A stretch of DNA of 37,902 bases, taken from the NCBI GenBank assembly GCA_027064065.1, contig JAMOQJ010000083.1:1-37902 (forward strand). The letters run 5' to 3'. Below the pieces are notes generated by a model, which ran no database searches, was not told the origin of the DNA, and saw only the letters and a program-made list of their open reading frames with translations. This document shows, piece after piece, positions 9,341 to 16,845 of the stretch; the stretch's first letter is position 1; every line of letters begins with the position of its first letter. Source of the stretch: Desulfurellales bacterium. Its GTDB lineage: Bacteria; Campylobacterota_A; Desulfurellia; Desulfurellales; Hippeaceae. A program made the translations under genes and the position numbers.

Positions 9341-10661
9341 AATATATACCGTTTCACAAATAAACAACCTTATAAAAGATATACTCGAATCAAATTTCTA
9401 CGGAATATGGATTGAAGGTGAGATTTCTTCACTTAGATACTCATCAACAGGTCATCTGTATTTTTCTTTGGTTGATGAAGATGCCTCAATCGGAGCTATA
9501 ATTTATAGAAATAGGCTCAAAAATATAAAACTATCTTTAAAAAACGGAATGAAGGTTGTGGTATTTGGCTCTTTGGGCTTATATGTAAAAGGTGGTGAGT
9601 ATAGAATAGTTGTAGAACACATTAGGCTTTCTGGGATTGGAAAAAAATTTTATGATTTAGAGATACTTAAGAAAGAATTTAAAGAAAAAGGTTATTTTGA
9701 TAATAAAAAACCGATACCAAAAAATCCAAACAATATTATACTTCTAACCAGCATAACTGGAGCAGCTATTCACGATATGATAAATATATTAAACAGAAGA
9801 GGTATAGGGCTAAATATCAATATATACCCTATCCCTGTCCAAGGAGAACATGCTGAAATTGCTATAGTTGAAGCATTGAAAAATATCAATTCTATCAAAG
9901 AGAATATTGATGTAGTTATCATAGCAAGAGGCGGCGGCTCTAATGAGGATTTGTGGATATTTAACAGTCCAAAAATAGCTAAAGCACTATATAAATTAAA
10001 ATTTCCAACCATAAGTGCCATAGGGCACGAGATTGATTTTACTCTCTGTGATTTTGTAGCCGATTTGCGTGCAGAAACACCATCAGCAGCAGCTGAACTC
10101 ATAACAAAATCAAAGATTGAAACCTTAGAAAGATTGACCCTACTCAGAAACTCCCTTTACAATACTCTAAAAAGAATCTTCTTAAGAAAAAAAGAACAAT
10201 TCAATAACTTTTCGGACAGAAGAAACCTTTTAAGAATGAAAAGCTTGATAAACAACAGATTGATGTATGTGGATAATCTACAAAGCTCAATCCAATCATT
10301 TATGCACTCAAAGATAAACGTAAAAAAATTACTAACACAAAAGTTTCTAAATACCATAAATGTCTACAACCCAAAAAATAGGCTCAATAAAATAGAGCAA
10401 AAACTAACACTGCTTGACTATAGGCTTGCCAACAATATCAAACGTATAATTACTACAAAGAAAAAAAATGTTGATATGTATCAATATAAATTACCCGCAT
10501 TAAACCCAAAAAATATTTTACAGAGAGGCTACACAATTACAACAGATAAAAATAATATTCCTTTAAAATCATATGAAGACGCACTAAATAGCACTATTAT
10601 AAAAACACAGTTTTTCGATGGAATTGTTGTATCTGAAGTTAAAAAAGGCGAAAAGGAATAA
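9330..10661 (+). CDS. xseA: Exodeoxyribonuclease VII large subunit
   Basis: The large subunit of exonuclease VII, which degrades single-stranded DNA to oligonucleotides. An N-terminal OB-fold (about residues 4-100) precedes the catalytic region with the family signature ARGGGSNEDLWIFN (R200 to N212) and SAIGHEIDFTLCDFVADLRAETPSAAAEL. A long helical region follows, and the C-terminus carries the usual RGYTIT segment. Length 443 is typical. The small subunit xseB is not next to it. The gene ends the operon, and its stop codon sits inside the loop of a hairpin shared with the convergent sdh operon. Confidence 0.95.
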   Translation: MSIEIYTVSQINNLIKDILESNFYGIWIEGEISSLRYSSTGHLYFSLVDEDASIGAIIYRNRLKNIKLSLKNGMKVVVFGSLGLYVKGGEYRIVVEHIRLSGIGKKFYDLEILKKEFKEKGYFDNKKPIPKNPNNIILLTSITGAAIHDMINILNRRGIGLNINIYPIPVQGEHAEIAIVEALKNINSIKENIDVVIIARGGGSNEDLWIFNSPKIAKALYKLKFPTISAIGHEIDFTLCDFVADLRAETPSAAAELITKSKIETLERLTLLRNSLYNTLKRIFLRKKEQFNNFSDRRNLLRMKSLINNRLMYVDNLQSSIQSFMHSKINVKKLLTQKFLNTINVYNPKNRLNKIEQKLTLLDYRLANNIKRIITTKKKNVDMYQYKLPALNPKNILQRGYTITTDKNNIPLKSYEDALNSTIIKTQFFDGIVVSEVKKGEKE

Positions 10662-10675
10662 ACCCTTTCGCCTTT
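10641..10675 (-). terminator. Intrinsic terminator of the sdh operon, overlapping the xseA end
   Basis: Perfect 10-bp inverted repeat AAAGGCGAAA (10644-10653) and TTTCGCCTTT (10666-10675) with a 12-nt loop. On the minus strand the stem is followed by a run of six T (10641-10646), so it should terminate sdhB transcription. In the plus direction there is no proper T tract, so it may serve xseA only weakly. The xseA stop lies in the loop. Confidence 0.8.
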
Positions 10676-10681
10676 GAATTC

Positions 10682-11404
10682 TTAGTATTTTCTCTTGAGG
10701 ATTTCTTTTTGTAGGTTTGCGATTGCCTTTGTTGGGTTGAGCTCTTTCGGACAAGCGCTGATACAGTTCAAAATTGTATGGCATCTCCATACACCGTGAA
10801 CATTATTTACAGCATCGAGTCTTTCATCAGAACCTTCATCCCTTGTATCAAAAACATATCTTGCAGCATTTAGCATTGCAGATGGTCCAAGATAATCAGG
10901 GTCTGCCCAATATGACGGACAAGAACTTGAACAACATCCACACAAAATACATTCATACAAACCGTTGAGTTTATTTCTATCTTCAATACTTTGCAATCTC
11001 TCCCTTCCTGGAGGAGGCGTTTTTTCTATCAAATATGGTTTTACTACATAGTATTTATTAAAGAAATCTTCAAAATCACAAACAAGGTCCTTTATTATAG
11101 GGAAACCAGGAAGTGGTTTGATAACAAGGACATTAGAATCATAGTCTTCTATGTGAGACATACAAGAAACGGTATTAACACCATTTATATTCATTCCGTC
11201 TGAGCCGCAAACACCTTCCCTACAGCTTCTTCTATATGTAAGTGTAGGATCTTGCTCCCATTTTATCTGATTTAATCCATCTAAAACCATCATACCGGTT
11301 CTAGTAATGGTTACTTCATAATCTTTATAGTAGGGAGCCTTATCTTTTTCTGGGTCGTATCTAAAAATCTTAAATACTACTTTATCTCCAACATTTAAAG
11401 CCAT
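10682..11404 (-). CDS. sdhB: Succinate dehydrogenase/fumarate reductase iron-sulfur subunit
   Basis: Carries electrons between the FAD subunit and the membrane quinone site. The [2Fe-2S] ligands are C61, C66, D69 and C81 in CREGVCGSDGMN...VSC. The aspartate in place of the third cysteine is as in E. coli SdhB. CILCGCCSSSCP (152-163) and CHTILNCISACPK (208-220) give the expected ligands of the [4Fe-4S] cluster (C152, C155, C158, C218) and the [3Fe-4S] cluster (C162, C208, C214). Full length, 240 residues. GGGGGAG precedes the ATG. Last gene of the operon, with the terminator a few bases after its stop. Confidence 0.96.
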   Translation of the reverse strand: MALNVGDKVVFKIFRYDPEKDKAPYYKDYEVTITRTGMMVLDGLNQIKWEQDPTLTYRRSCREGVCGSDGMNINGVNTVSCMSHIEDYDSNVLVIKPLPGFPIIKDLVCDFEDFFNKYYVVKPYLIEKTPPPGRERLQSIEDRNKLNGLYECILCGCCSSSCPSYWADPDYLGPSAMLNAARYVFDTRDEGSDERLDAVNNVHGVWRCHTILNCISACPKELNPTKAIANLQKEILKRKY

Positions 11405-11419
11405 CTGTTCTCCCCCTTT

Positions 11420-13231
11420 TTAATAAACTCTCTTCTTAGGCTGGAAGGTTGGAGCCGTCAGAGGTTTTGTTCTAACAGGTTTATAATCTAATTCTACACT
11501 TCCATCCTCTTTCAAATAAGCAGCGGTGTGTTTCATCCAGTTAGCATCATCCCTTTCAGGATAGTCGTCTCTGTAATGAGCACCCCTACTTTCCGTTCTG
11601 TTAAGTGCAGCTGCCGTTTCCAATTTAGATACATACAGTAAGGATTCAAGGTCAAAATACTCTACCAATTCAGTATTGAATACCTTACTTTTATCTGTCA
11701 AGCCAACATTCTTGAATTTTTCAAAGTAACCGTCAATAATGTCAAGCTGTTTCTTTATTCCTTCTTCAATCCTAAAGACCGACATATTATGCTGCATTGT
11801 GTCTCTTAAGTCTTCCCATATCTCGTCCATCTTTACTGTACCTTCAGGACCGTCAAAGAGCTCATTTAGTTTATCTATAACATCTTTTGCGTACTTATCT
11901 GCCACATACTCTTCAGGCGGGTTCGGGAATACAGGTTTTTCTTCCCTTATCCACTTAGCAGCACTAATCCCTGACTGTTTTCCTGTAATAACAAGGTCTA
12001 ATAGTGAGTTACAACCAAGTCTGTTTGCTCCGTGAACGGATGCGCAAGCACATTCACCTGCAGCATATAATCCTGGTATCGGAACTTCTTTATCGCCTTC
12101 CCACTTGATAACTTCACCATAGATATTTGTAGGTATTCCGCCCATGTGGTAATGTGCTGTAGGCTGAACCGGAATTGGGTCTTTTGTACAATCAACACCA
12201 ACAAATTTATATGCAAGCTCCCAAATACCTGGTAGCTTATCCATAATGAAATCATGTCCTAAGTGGTCAAGTTTCAACAAGATATGGTCTTTCTTAGGTC
12301 CTACTCCGCGTCCTTCTCTAATTTCTTGAGCCATACCCCTTGAAACAACATCGCGGGAAGCAAGGTCAAGAACGTGAGGAGCGTATTTTTTCATGAATCT
12401 TTCACCTTGAGCATTCAGTAGATATCCACCTTCGCCTCTAACACCTTCAGTAATCAAGTTACCAACACCATAGATTCCCGTTGGATGGAACTGAATGAAT
12501 TCAGGGTCTTTGATAGGAATACCAGCTTTAGCACATAGCGTCCAACCAATACCCGTATTAACATGAGCATTTGTATTTGTTCTAAAGTTCCTAGTATTTC
12601 CGCCTGTCGCAAATATAACGGCATAGGAAAAGAAAATGTGAACGCCACCGTTAACCATATCCCATGCAACAATACCCATTGCGTGGCCTTCTTCGTTCAT
12701 GAGTAGCTTTAATGCATAATATTCTGAATAGTAGCTAACATAAGGAGCTATATCCGACCTTAATGTTCTTTCAAAAAGGGTATGCAATATAGCGTGTCCT
12801 GACCTATCCGCAACTGCGCAAGCTCTATGAGCAAGAGATTCACCAAAGTTTCTTGTCTGTCCACCGAAAGCTCTCTGGTAAACAGTTCCTTTTTCAGTTC
12901 TTGAGAAAGGCATTCCCCAGTGCTCAAGTTCTATAATTGTTTTTGGAGCGTTTTTTGTAAAGAACTCCATAGCATCCTGATCGCCTATGTAATCACCGCC
13001 TTTTACGGTATCATACATATGCCAAATCCAATAATCCTCATCCATATTGGCCAAAGCAGCATTAATACCGCCCTGAGCAGAAACGGTATGAGACCTAGTG
13101 GGATAAACTTCGGAAATAACAGCTGTTTTCAAACCTGCCAAACCAGTTTGAACAGCTGCAGCAAGTCCAGCACCACCAGCTCCAACTATAACTACATCAA
13201 ACTCTTCTATTCTTACATTTATATCTGCCAT
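11420..13231 (-). CDS. sdhA: Succinate dehydrogenase/fumarate reductase flavoprotein subunit
   Basis: Catalytic subunit interconverting succinate and fumarate. The dinucleotide motif VVIVGAGGAGLAAA starts near residue 13. H48 in RSHTVSAQGG is the expected covalent FAD attachment site. Substrate-site segments are QFHPTGI, TEGVRGEGGYLLN, PTAHYHMGGI and the C-terminal ESRGAHYRDDYPERDD. Length 603 is normal. The close match to the E. coli/mitochondrial type rather than the Wolinella fumarate reductase type suggests a succinate:quinone oxidoreductase, though reversal is possible. AGGAGG lies 11 nt before the ATG, as for sdhD. Confidence 0.96.
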   Translation of the reverse strand: MADINVRIEEFDVVIVGAGGAGLAAAVQTGLAGLKTAVISEVYPTRSHTVSAQGGINAALANMDEDYWIWHMYDTVKGGDYIGDQDAMEFFTKNAPKTIIELEHWGMPFSRTEKGTVYQRAFGGQTRNFGESLAHRACAVADRSGHAILHTLFERTLRSDIAPYVSYYSEYYALKLLMNEEGHAMGIVAWDMVNGGVHIFFSYAVIFATGGNTRNFRTNTNAHVNTGIGWTLCAKAGIPIKDPEFIQFHPTGIYGVGNLITEGVRGEGGYLLNAQGERFMKKYAPHVLDLASRDVVSRGMAQEIREGRGVGPKKDHILLKLDHLGHDFIMDKLPGIWELAYKFVGVDCTKDPIPVQPTAHYHMGGIPTNIYGEVIKWEGDKEVPIPGLYAAGECACASVHGANRLGCNSLLDLVITGKQSGISAAKWIREEKPVFPNPPEEYVADKYAKDVIDKLNELFDGPEGTVKMDEIWEDLRDTMQHNMSVFRIEEGIKKQLDIIDGYFEKFKNVGLTDKSKVFNTELVEYFDLESLLYVSKLETAAALNRTESRGAHYRDDYPERDDANWMKHTAAYLKEDGSVELDYKPVRTKPLTAPTFQPKKRVY

Positions 13232-13250
13232 TACTAAAAGCCTCCTTTTC

Positions 13251-13622
13251 TTAACCCTTAAATGGTAGTACTGTTATAGCTGCCAAAACCAGATACAGCA
13301 CACCTACAATCCAGAAGAAGCCTTTCCAGAAAACTCTCCAACCGGAATGAACGTAGTCTTCTATAACCATAAATATACCATTTATGCCGTGATATAAAGC
13401 AAAAACAACAAATGTCAAATCAAACACTTTCCAGCCTGTGGAAGCCAATCTTGCAGCAACATTCTGGTAATCAACCTGAATCCCTGCGAAGTGCTCAATA
13501 AAGAAGTGGCCTAACAACAAAACCAATAAAGCTGCCCCGGAAACTCTCTGAAGTAACCAGTTCCACTCGCCACTTTTTCCACTTCCCTGATATCTATCTA
13601 TGTAACCCCTCATGTACATCAT
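13251..13622 (-). CDS. sdhD: Succinate dehydrogenase membrane anchor subunit SdhD
   Basis: A 123-residue protein with three membrane segments. WNWLLQRVSGAALLVLLLGHFFIEH (residues 20-44) and ALYHGINGIFMVIEDY (75-90) match the SdhD pattern. H78 is a candidate heme b ligand or heme-proximal residue. Together with SdhC it would form the quinone and heme site. Three Met codons (1, 2 and 4) are possible starts. The first is closest to AGGAGG, at 11 nt. The subunit name depends on order and motif, since SdhC and SdhD are structurally alike. Confidence 0.85.
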   Translation of the reverse strand: MMYMRGYIDRYQGSGKSGEWNWLLQRVSGAALLVLLLGHFFIEHFAGIQVDYQNVAARLASTGWKVFDLTFVVFALYHGINGIFMVIEDYVHSGWRVFWKGFFWIVGVLYLVLAAITVLPFKG

Positions 13623-13643
13623 TTTAGATAATACCTCCTTTTC

Positions 13644-14021
13644 TTAAAGGTGCATAAACATAGGAATAGCACCGGCTACAAAAACAATGGCGAACACTAC
13701 CCAGAAAATCCAAACATTTCCCTTGTAGTTGCTTCTTTCTGCCGCACCGGCAAAATTAACCAAAATAACCCTTAAACCATTAACAGCATGATATGAAGCA
13801 ACGAGCCATAATCCTATCTCTGCAAGTTTAAATATAGGATTTTCAACAGCCTTCATAGTTGCATCAAACGTGCTTGGGTTTTGTAATGTGGATATTACCC
13901 ATTGATGCAAAAAAAGATAAAAAATTAACAACAAGCCTGTAATCCTATGAAACAACCAAGCCACAAATCCCTCATGCCACTTATACTGAATATGATGCGG
14001 ATGTCCTCTATACCAATCCAT
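13644..14021 (-). CDS. sdhC: Succinate dehydrogenase cytochrome b556 subunit SdhC
   Basis: A 125-residue, three-helix membrane anchor. FHRITGLLLIFYLFLHQW (24-41) is the SdhC signature, and SYHAVNGLRVILVNF (76-90) carries H78, a likely heme ligand. It is the first gene of sdhCDAB, 138 nt after the fumarase beta gene, with a promoter candidate and palindrome in that gap. The start is not well supported by a ribosome site: GAAAGA lies close but is weak, and the strong AGGAGG is about 40 nt upstream with no in-frame start codon between. Confidence 0.88.
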   Translation of the reverse strand: MDWYRGHPHHIQYKWHEGFVAWLFHRITGLLLIFYLFLHQWVISTLQNPSTFDATMKAVENPIFKLAEIGLWLVASYHAVNGLRVILVNFAGAAERSNYKGNVWIFWVVFAIVFVAGAIPMFMHL

Positions 14022-14083
14022 AGTTCTTTCGGTTACGTTTGTGTATAACGCAACCTCTGACCTCCTTTCCAGAAATTTTTCTC

Positions 14084-14112
14084 AACTTACTAAAAAACTA
14101 AATATTTGTCAA
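14084..14112 (-). promoter_or_regulatory. Candidate promoter of sdhCDAB
   Basis: Consensus TTGACA (14107-14112) is followed after 17 bp by TAAGTT (14084-14089), a weak -10. With the palindrome just upstream, this suggests sdh can be transcribed independently of mdh-fum, perhaps with an activator. Consensus match only. Confidence 0.45.
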
Positions 14113-14119
14113 GATATGA

Positions 14120-14147
14120 AGGTCAACTAAGATATCTTAGTTGACCT
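14120..14147. promoter_or_regulatory. Perfect 28-bp palindrome between fumarase beta and sdhC
   Basis: The half site AGGTCAACTAAGAT is followed directly by its exact reverse complement, with no spacer. It lies 12 nt after the fumarase stop and is centred about 57 nt before the inferred sdhC transcription start. No T tract follows on either strand, so a standard intrinsic terminator is unlikely. An operator for a dimeric regulator, or an RNA 3'-end stabilising hairpin, are the alternatives. Confidence 0.7.
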
Positions 14148-14159
14148 ATATAAATAGTC

Positions 14160-14717
14160 TTAAAGTTTATTCGCCCACTCTTTTTTTGCGATTTCATACA
14201 GATCGTTACCGTGAGCGTCATAGCATACAAACAAAGGCATATCTTCAACCTCAAGTCTTCTTACAGCTTCAGGTCCAAGTTCAGGATATGCAATTACTTC
14301 GGCTTTCTTAACTGCTTTTCCTACAACGGCAGCGGCACCGCCTATTGAAGCAAAATAGCATGCTTTATATTTTACGCAGGCTTCTTTTACTTCATCACTC
14401 ATCTTGCCTTTGCCTATCATACCCTTCTGTCCCTTTTCTATAAGAATAGGTGCGAAAGGATTCATTCTGTAGCTTGTCGTAGGTCCTGCTGAACCGATTG
14501 GCTTACCCGGTCTTGCAGGAGATGGTCCAACGTAATATATCACCTGTCCTTTAGGGTCAAATGGTAATTCTTCACCTTTTTTCAAGGATTCTACCATTCT
14601 CATATGAGCGGCATCCCTTGCTGTATAAACAACTCCAGATAGAAGTACTTTGTCGCCGGCTTTTAGCTTTATAATATCTTCATCGCTCAATGGCGTGGTC
14701 AATTTATACTCTGCCAT
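14160..14717 (-). CDS. Class I fumarate hydratase, beta subunit (TtdB/FumB-like)
   Basis: C-terminal half of the two-subunit iron-sulfur fumarase, reversibly hydrating fumarate to malate with its alpha partner. Diagnostic stretches are YTARDAAHMRMVE near residue 31, YYVGPSPARPGKPIGSAGPTTS near 61-82 and ASIGGAAAVVGKAV near 123. The family also includes L-tartrate dehydratase beta, but linkage with mdh and sdh favours fumarase. Length 185 is typical. AGGAGAG precedes the ATG, and the gap from the alpha gene is 14 nt. Confidence 0.92.
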   Translation of the reverse strand: MAEYKLTTPLSDEDIIKLKAGDKVLLSGVVYTARDAAHMRMVESLKKGEELPFDPKGQVIYYVGPSPARPGKPIGSAGPTTSYRMNPFAPILIEKGQKGMIGKGKMSDEVKEACVKYKACYFASIGGAAAVVGKAVKKAEVIAYPELGPEAVRRLEVEDMPLFVCYDAHGNDLYEIAKKEWANKL

Positions 14718-14731
14718 ACTACACTCTCCTT

Positions 14732-15580
14732 TTAAAGCTCTATCTCTTTATGTCTGTTAACGTGACAAGCCGTATTTATTGCCAAAGGCAGTGTTGCTAT
14801 GTGGCACGGCTCCATCTCTATGTGTACAGCCAAAGCCGTTGTTAAACCGCCCAATCCCGCAGGACCTATACCTGAATTATTAATTTTAGTCAGTATCTCC
14901 TGTTCCATTTCAGCTAATACAGGATCATCGCTAGGTTGACCTACTTTTCTCAAGGTTGCATGCTTTGCCATAACGGCAGCCCTTTCAAAATCACCGCCAA
15001 TTCCAACTCCCACTATAGTTGGTGGGCAAGGATTTGGACCTGCCTGTATCATCCAATCAACTACCGTTTGTATAATGCCGTCCCTACCGTCTGCAGGTTT
15101 TAGCATCTGAACCTTACTCATCGATTCGCTGCCGCCGCCCTTTGCGTCAAATATAATCTTTACTTTGTTGCCCGGCACTACAAAGGTATGAATGATTGCA
15201 GGTAAATTATTTCCGTAATTTGCCCTGGTTAATGGATGGCAACTTGACTTTCTTAAGTAACCGTCTTTATATGCTCTTTCTACACCCTTGTTTATAGCAT
15301 CAACTATATATCCGTCAGTAAAATGAACATCCTGACCTACTTCAAGAAAAATGATGCCCAAACCGGTATCTTGGCACAATGGAAACTCTTCTTCAGATGA
15401 AACCTTTATGTTTTCGAAAATTGTTTCCAAAACCTTTTTTGCCGTTTCGGATTTTTCTTTTTCGTAGGCTTTTTTCTCAGCTTCTAAAACATCTTCCGGT
15501 ATGTGATAGGCAGCATCCAAAGCAAGCTTATAGATAGCTTCTTCCACATCCTTTACGCTAACATTTCTTACTTCTGACAT
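14732..15580 (-). CDS. Class I fumarate hydratase, alpha subunit
   Basis: Alpha subunit of the heterodimeric [4Fe-4S] fumarase. The three expected cluster cysteines are C69 in PLCQDTG, C114 in SSCHPLTRANYGNN and C185 in NPCPPTIVGVGIGG. AKGGGSESMSK (146-156) and GPAGLGGLTTALAVHIE near the C-terminus are also family marks. Length 282 is normal. This fumarase class is oxygen sensitive, consistent with an anaerobe. It follows mdh by 18 nt. Confidence 0.94.
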   Translation of the reverse strand: MSEVRNVSVKDVEEAIYKLALDAAYHIPEDVLEAEKKAYEKEKSETAKKVLETIFENIKVSSEEEFPLCQDTGLGIIFLEVGQDVHFTDGYIVDAINKGVERAYKDGYLRKSSCHPLTRANYGNNLPAIIHTFVVPGNKVKIIFDAKGGGSESMSKVQMLKPADGRDGIIQTVVDWMIQAGPNPCPPTIVGVGIGGDFERAAVMAKHATLRKVGQPSDDPVLAEMEQEILTKINNSGIGPAGLGGLTTALAVHIEMEPCHIATLPLAINTACHVNRHKEIEL

Positions 15581-15598
15581 AACGTCTTCTTCCTTATT

Positions 15599-16549
15599 TT
15601 ATAAAAGTTTTAGCTCTTCAACTCTGTTGCACAATTCTCTAACGTGCTCAGCAGATGCCTTCAAGTCTGCAAGCTCTTTGTCTGTCAACTTGAATTCTAC
15701 CACTTCTTCAACACCATTCTGTCCGAGTCTTGTAGGCAATCCAACAAACAAATCAGGATCAAGACCATATTTACCCTGAGTTTTAACAGCGCATGGCAAT
15801 ATGTCTTTTGTATCTTTTACAATAGCTTCAACCATCTGAACAACAGCAGATGCTGTTGCATAGAATGCAGAGCCTGTCTTCAATAGAGAAACAATTTCTC
15901 CGCCGCCCTTTCTTGTTCTTTCAACAAGTCTTTCTATCGTATCAGCATCAAATATTTCTGTTATAGGAACACCTCTAACTGTGGAATATCTTGTAAGCGG
16001 AACCATATCATCTCCGTGTCCGCCCAATGTCATAGCTTGAACTGCTTTTACTGAGCATTTTGCTTCCCAAGCAATAAATCTTGCAAATCTTGTTGAATCC
16101 AAGCAACCTGCCTGACCAAATACTTTATCATCAGCAAAACCACTAACTTTCTTTGCAGCATAAACCATAGCATCAAGAGGGTTAGCAACTACGATTATTA
16201 TTGCGTTTGGAGAATATTTGGCTACCTGCTCTGTAACTTCTTTCATTATTTTAACGTTTGTTACAAGAAGGTCATCCCTGCTCATTCCTGGTTTTCTTGG
16301 TAGACCTGATGTAATAACAACTATGTCTGAGTTCTCTGTATCCTTATAGTCGTTTGTTCCGATAATCTCAGTATCGAACCCTTCAATCGGAGCTGCTTCC
16401 ATCTCGTCAAGAGCTTTACCCTGTGGCAATCCCTCAACGATATCAACCATAACTACTTCTTTTGCCAACTCTTTCTCGGCAATCCTCATCATTGTGGTGC
16501 CACCGACTTGTCCTGCACCAATTACACTTATCTTGGCGTTAGCTAACAT
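15599..16549 (-). CDS. mdh: Malate dehydrogenase (LDH-like type)
   Basis: Interconverts malate and oxaloacetate with NAD(H). The nucleotide motif GAGQVGG begins at residue 11 and D36 favours NAD. Substrate residues are R85 and R91 in GLPRKPGMSRDDLL (the arginine pattern separates malate from lactate dehydrogenases), N123, D151, R154 and catalytic H178 in GGHGDDMVPL. Full length, 316 residues. AGGAGG lies 9 nt before the ATG. First gene of mdh-fumarase-sdhCDAB, with a strong promoter upstream. Confidence 0.96.
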   Translation of the reverse strand: MLANAKISVIGAGQVGGTTMMRIAEKELAKEVVMVDIVEGLPQGKALDEMEAAPIEGFDTEIIGTNDYKDTENSDIVVITSGLPRKPGMSRDDLLVTNVKIMKEVTEQVAKYSPNAIIIVVANPLDAMVYAAKKVSGFADDKVFGQAGCLDSTRFARFIAWEAKCSVKAVQAMTLGGHGDDMVPLTRYSTVRGVPITEIFDADTIERLVERTRKGGGEIVSLLKTGSAFYATASAVVQMVEAIVKDTKDILPCAVKTQGKYGLDPDLFVGLPTRLGQNGVEEVVEFKLTDKELADLKASAEHVRELCNRVEELKLL

Positions 16550-16607
16550 AACTCTAAACCTCCTAAAGAAATTAATTTATATTCACCTTCCTCTCAATCT
16601 TCGTGAT

Positions 16608-16635
16608 TGTATACCTAAAGCATTTTATATGTCAA
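16608..16635 (-). promoter_or_regulatory. Candidate sigma70 promoter of the mdh-fumarase(-sdh) operon
   Basis: On the minus strand TTGACA (16630-16635) and TATACA (16608-16613) are separated by 16 bp, about 60 nt before the mdh start. The -10 runs on as TATACAAT, so an 18-bp spacing to TACAAT is also possible. This is among the best promoter matches in the window. Confidence 0.7.
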
Positions 16636-16845
16636 TATTTTTCTTATGCTTAAAATAATAGTTAAGTTTTTTAAATATAGATTAACAAAAGTCCAAAAAA
16701 GGCAGGCACTTGAAATCACCTTTTGTATCGGTTTAAAAATAGACAGCATTGTAAACAATCTGTTTCATAGGCAACGCAAAAAATTTACAAAAACGACAAA
16801 TTTTCATTTCTTGATAATATTATTAAAAAATGGTAAAAGTTTTTT
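16636..16845. other. Rest of the mdh/glnD divergent intergenic region
   Basis: AT-rich DNA between the mdh promoter and glnD. A weak plus-strand promoter candidate is TTGAAA (16710-16715), 16 bp, TTTAAA (16732-16737). TTGATAATATT near 16811 could hold another -10. I see no hairpin, repeat or convincing small gene. Confidence 0.4.
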
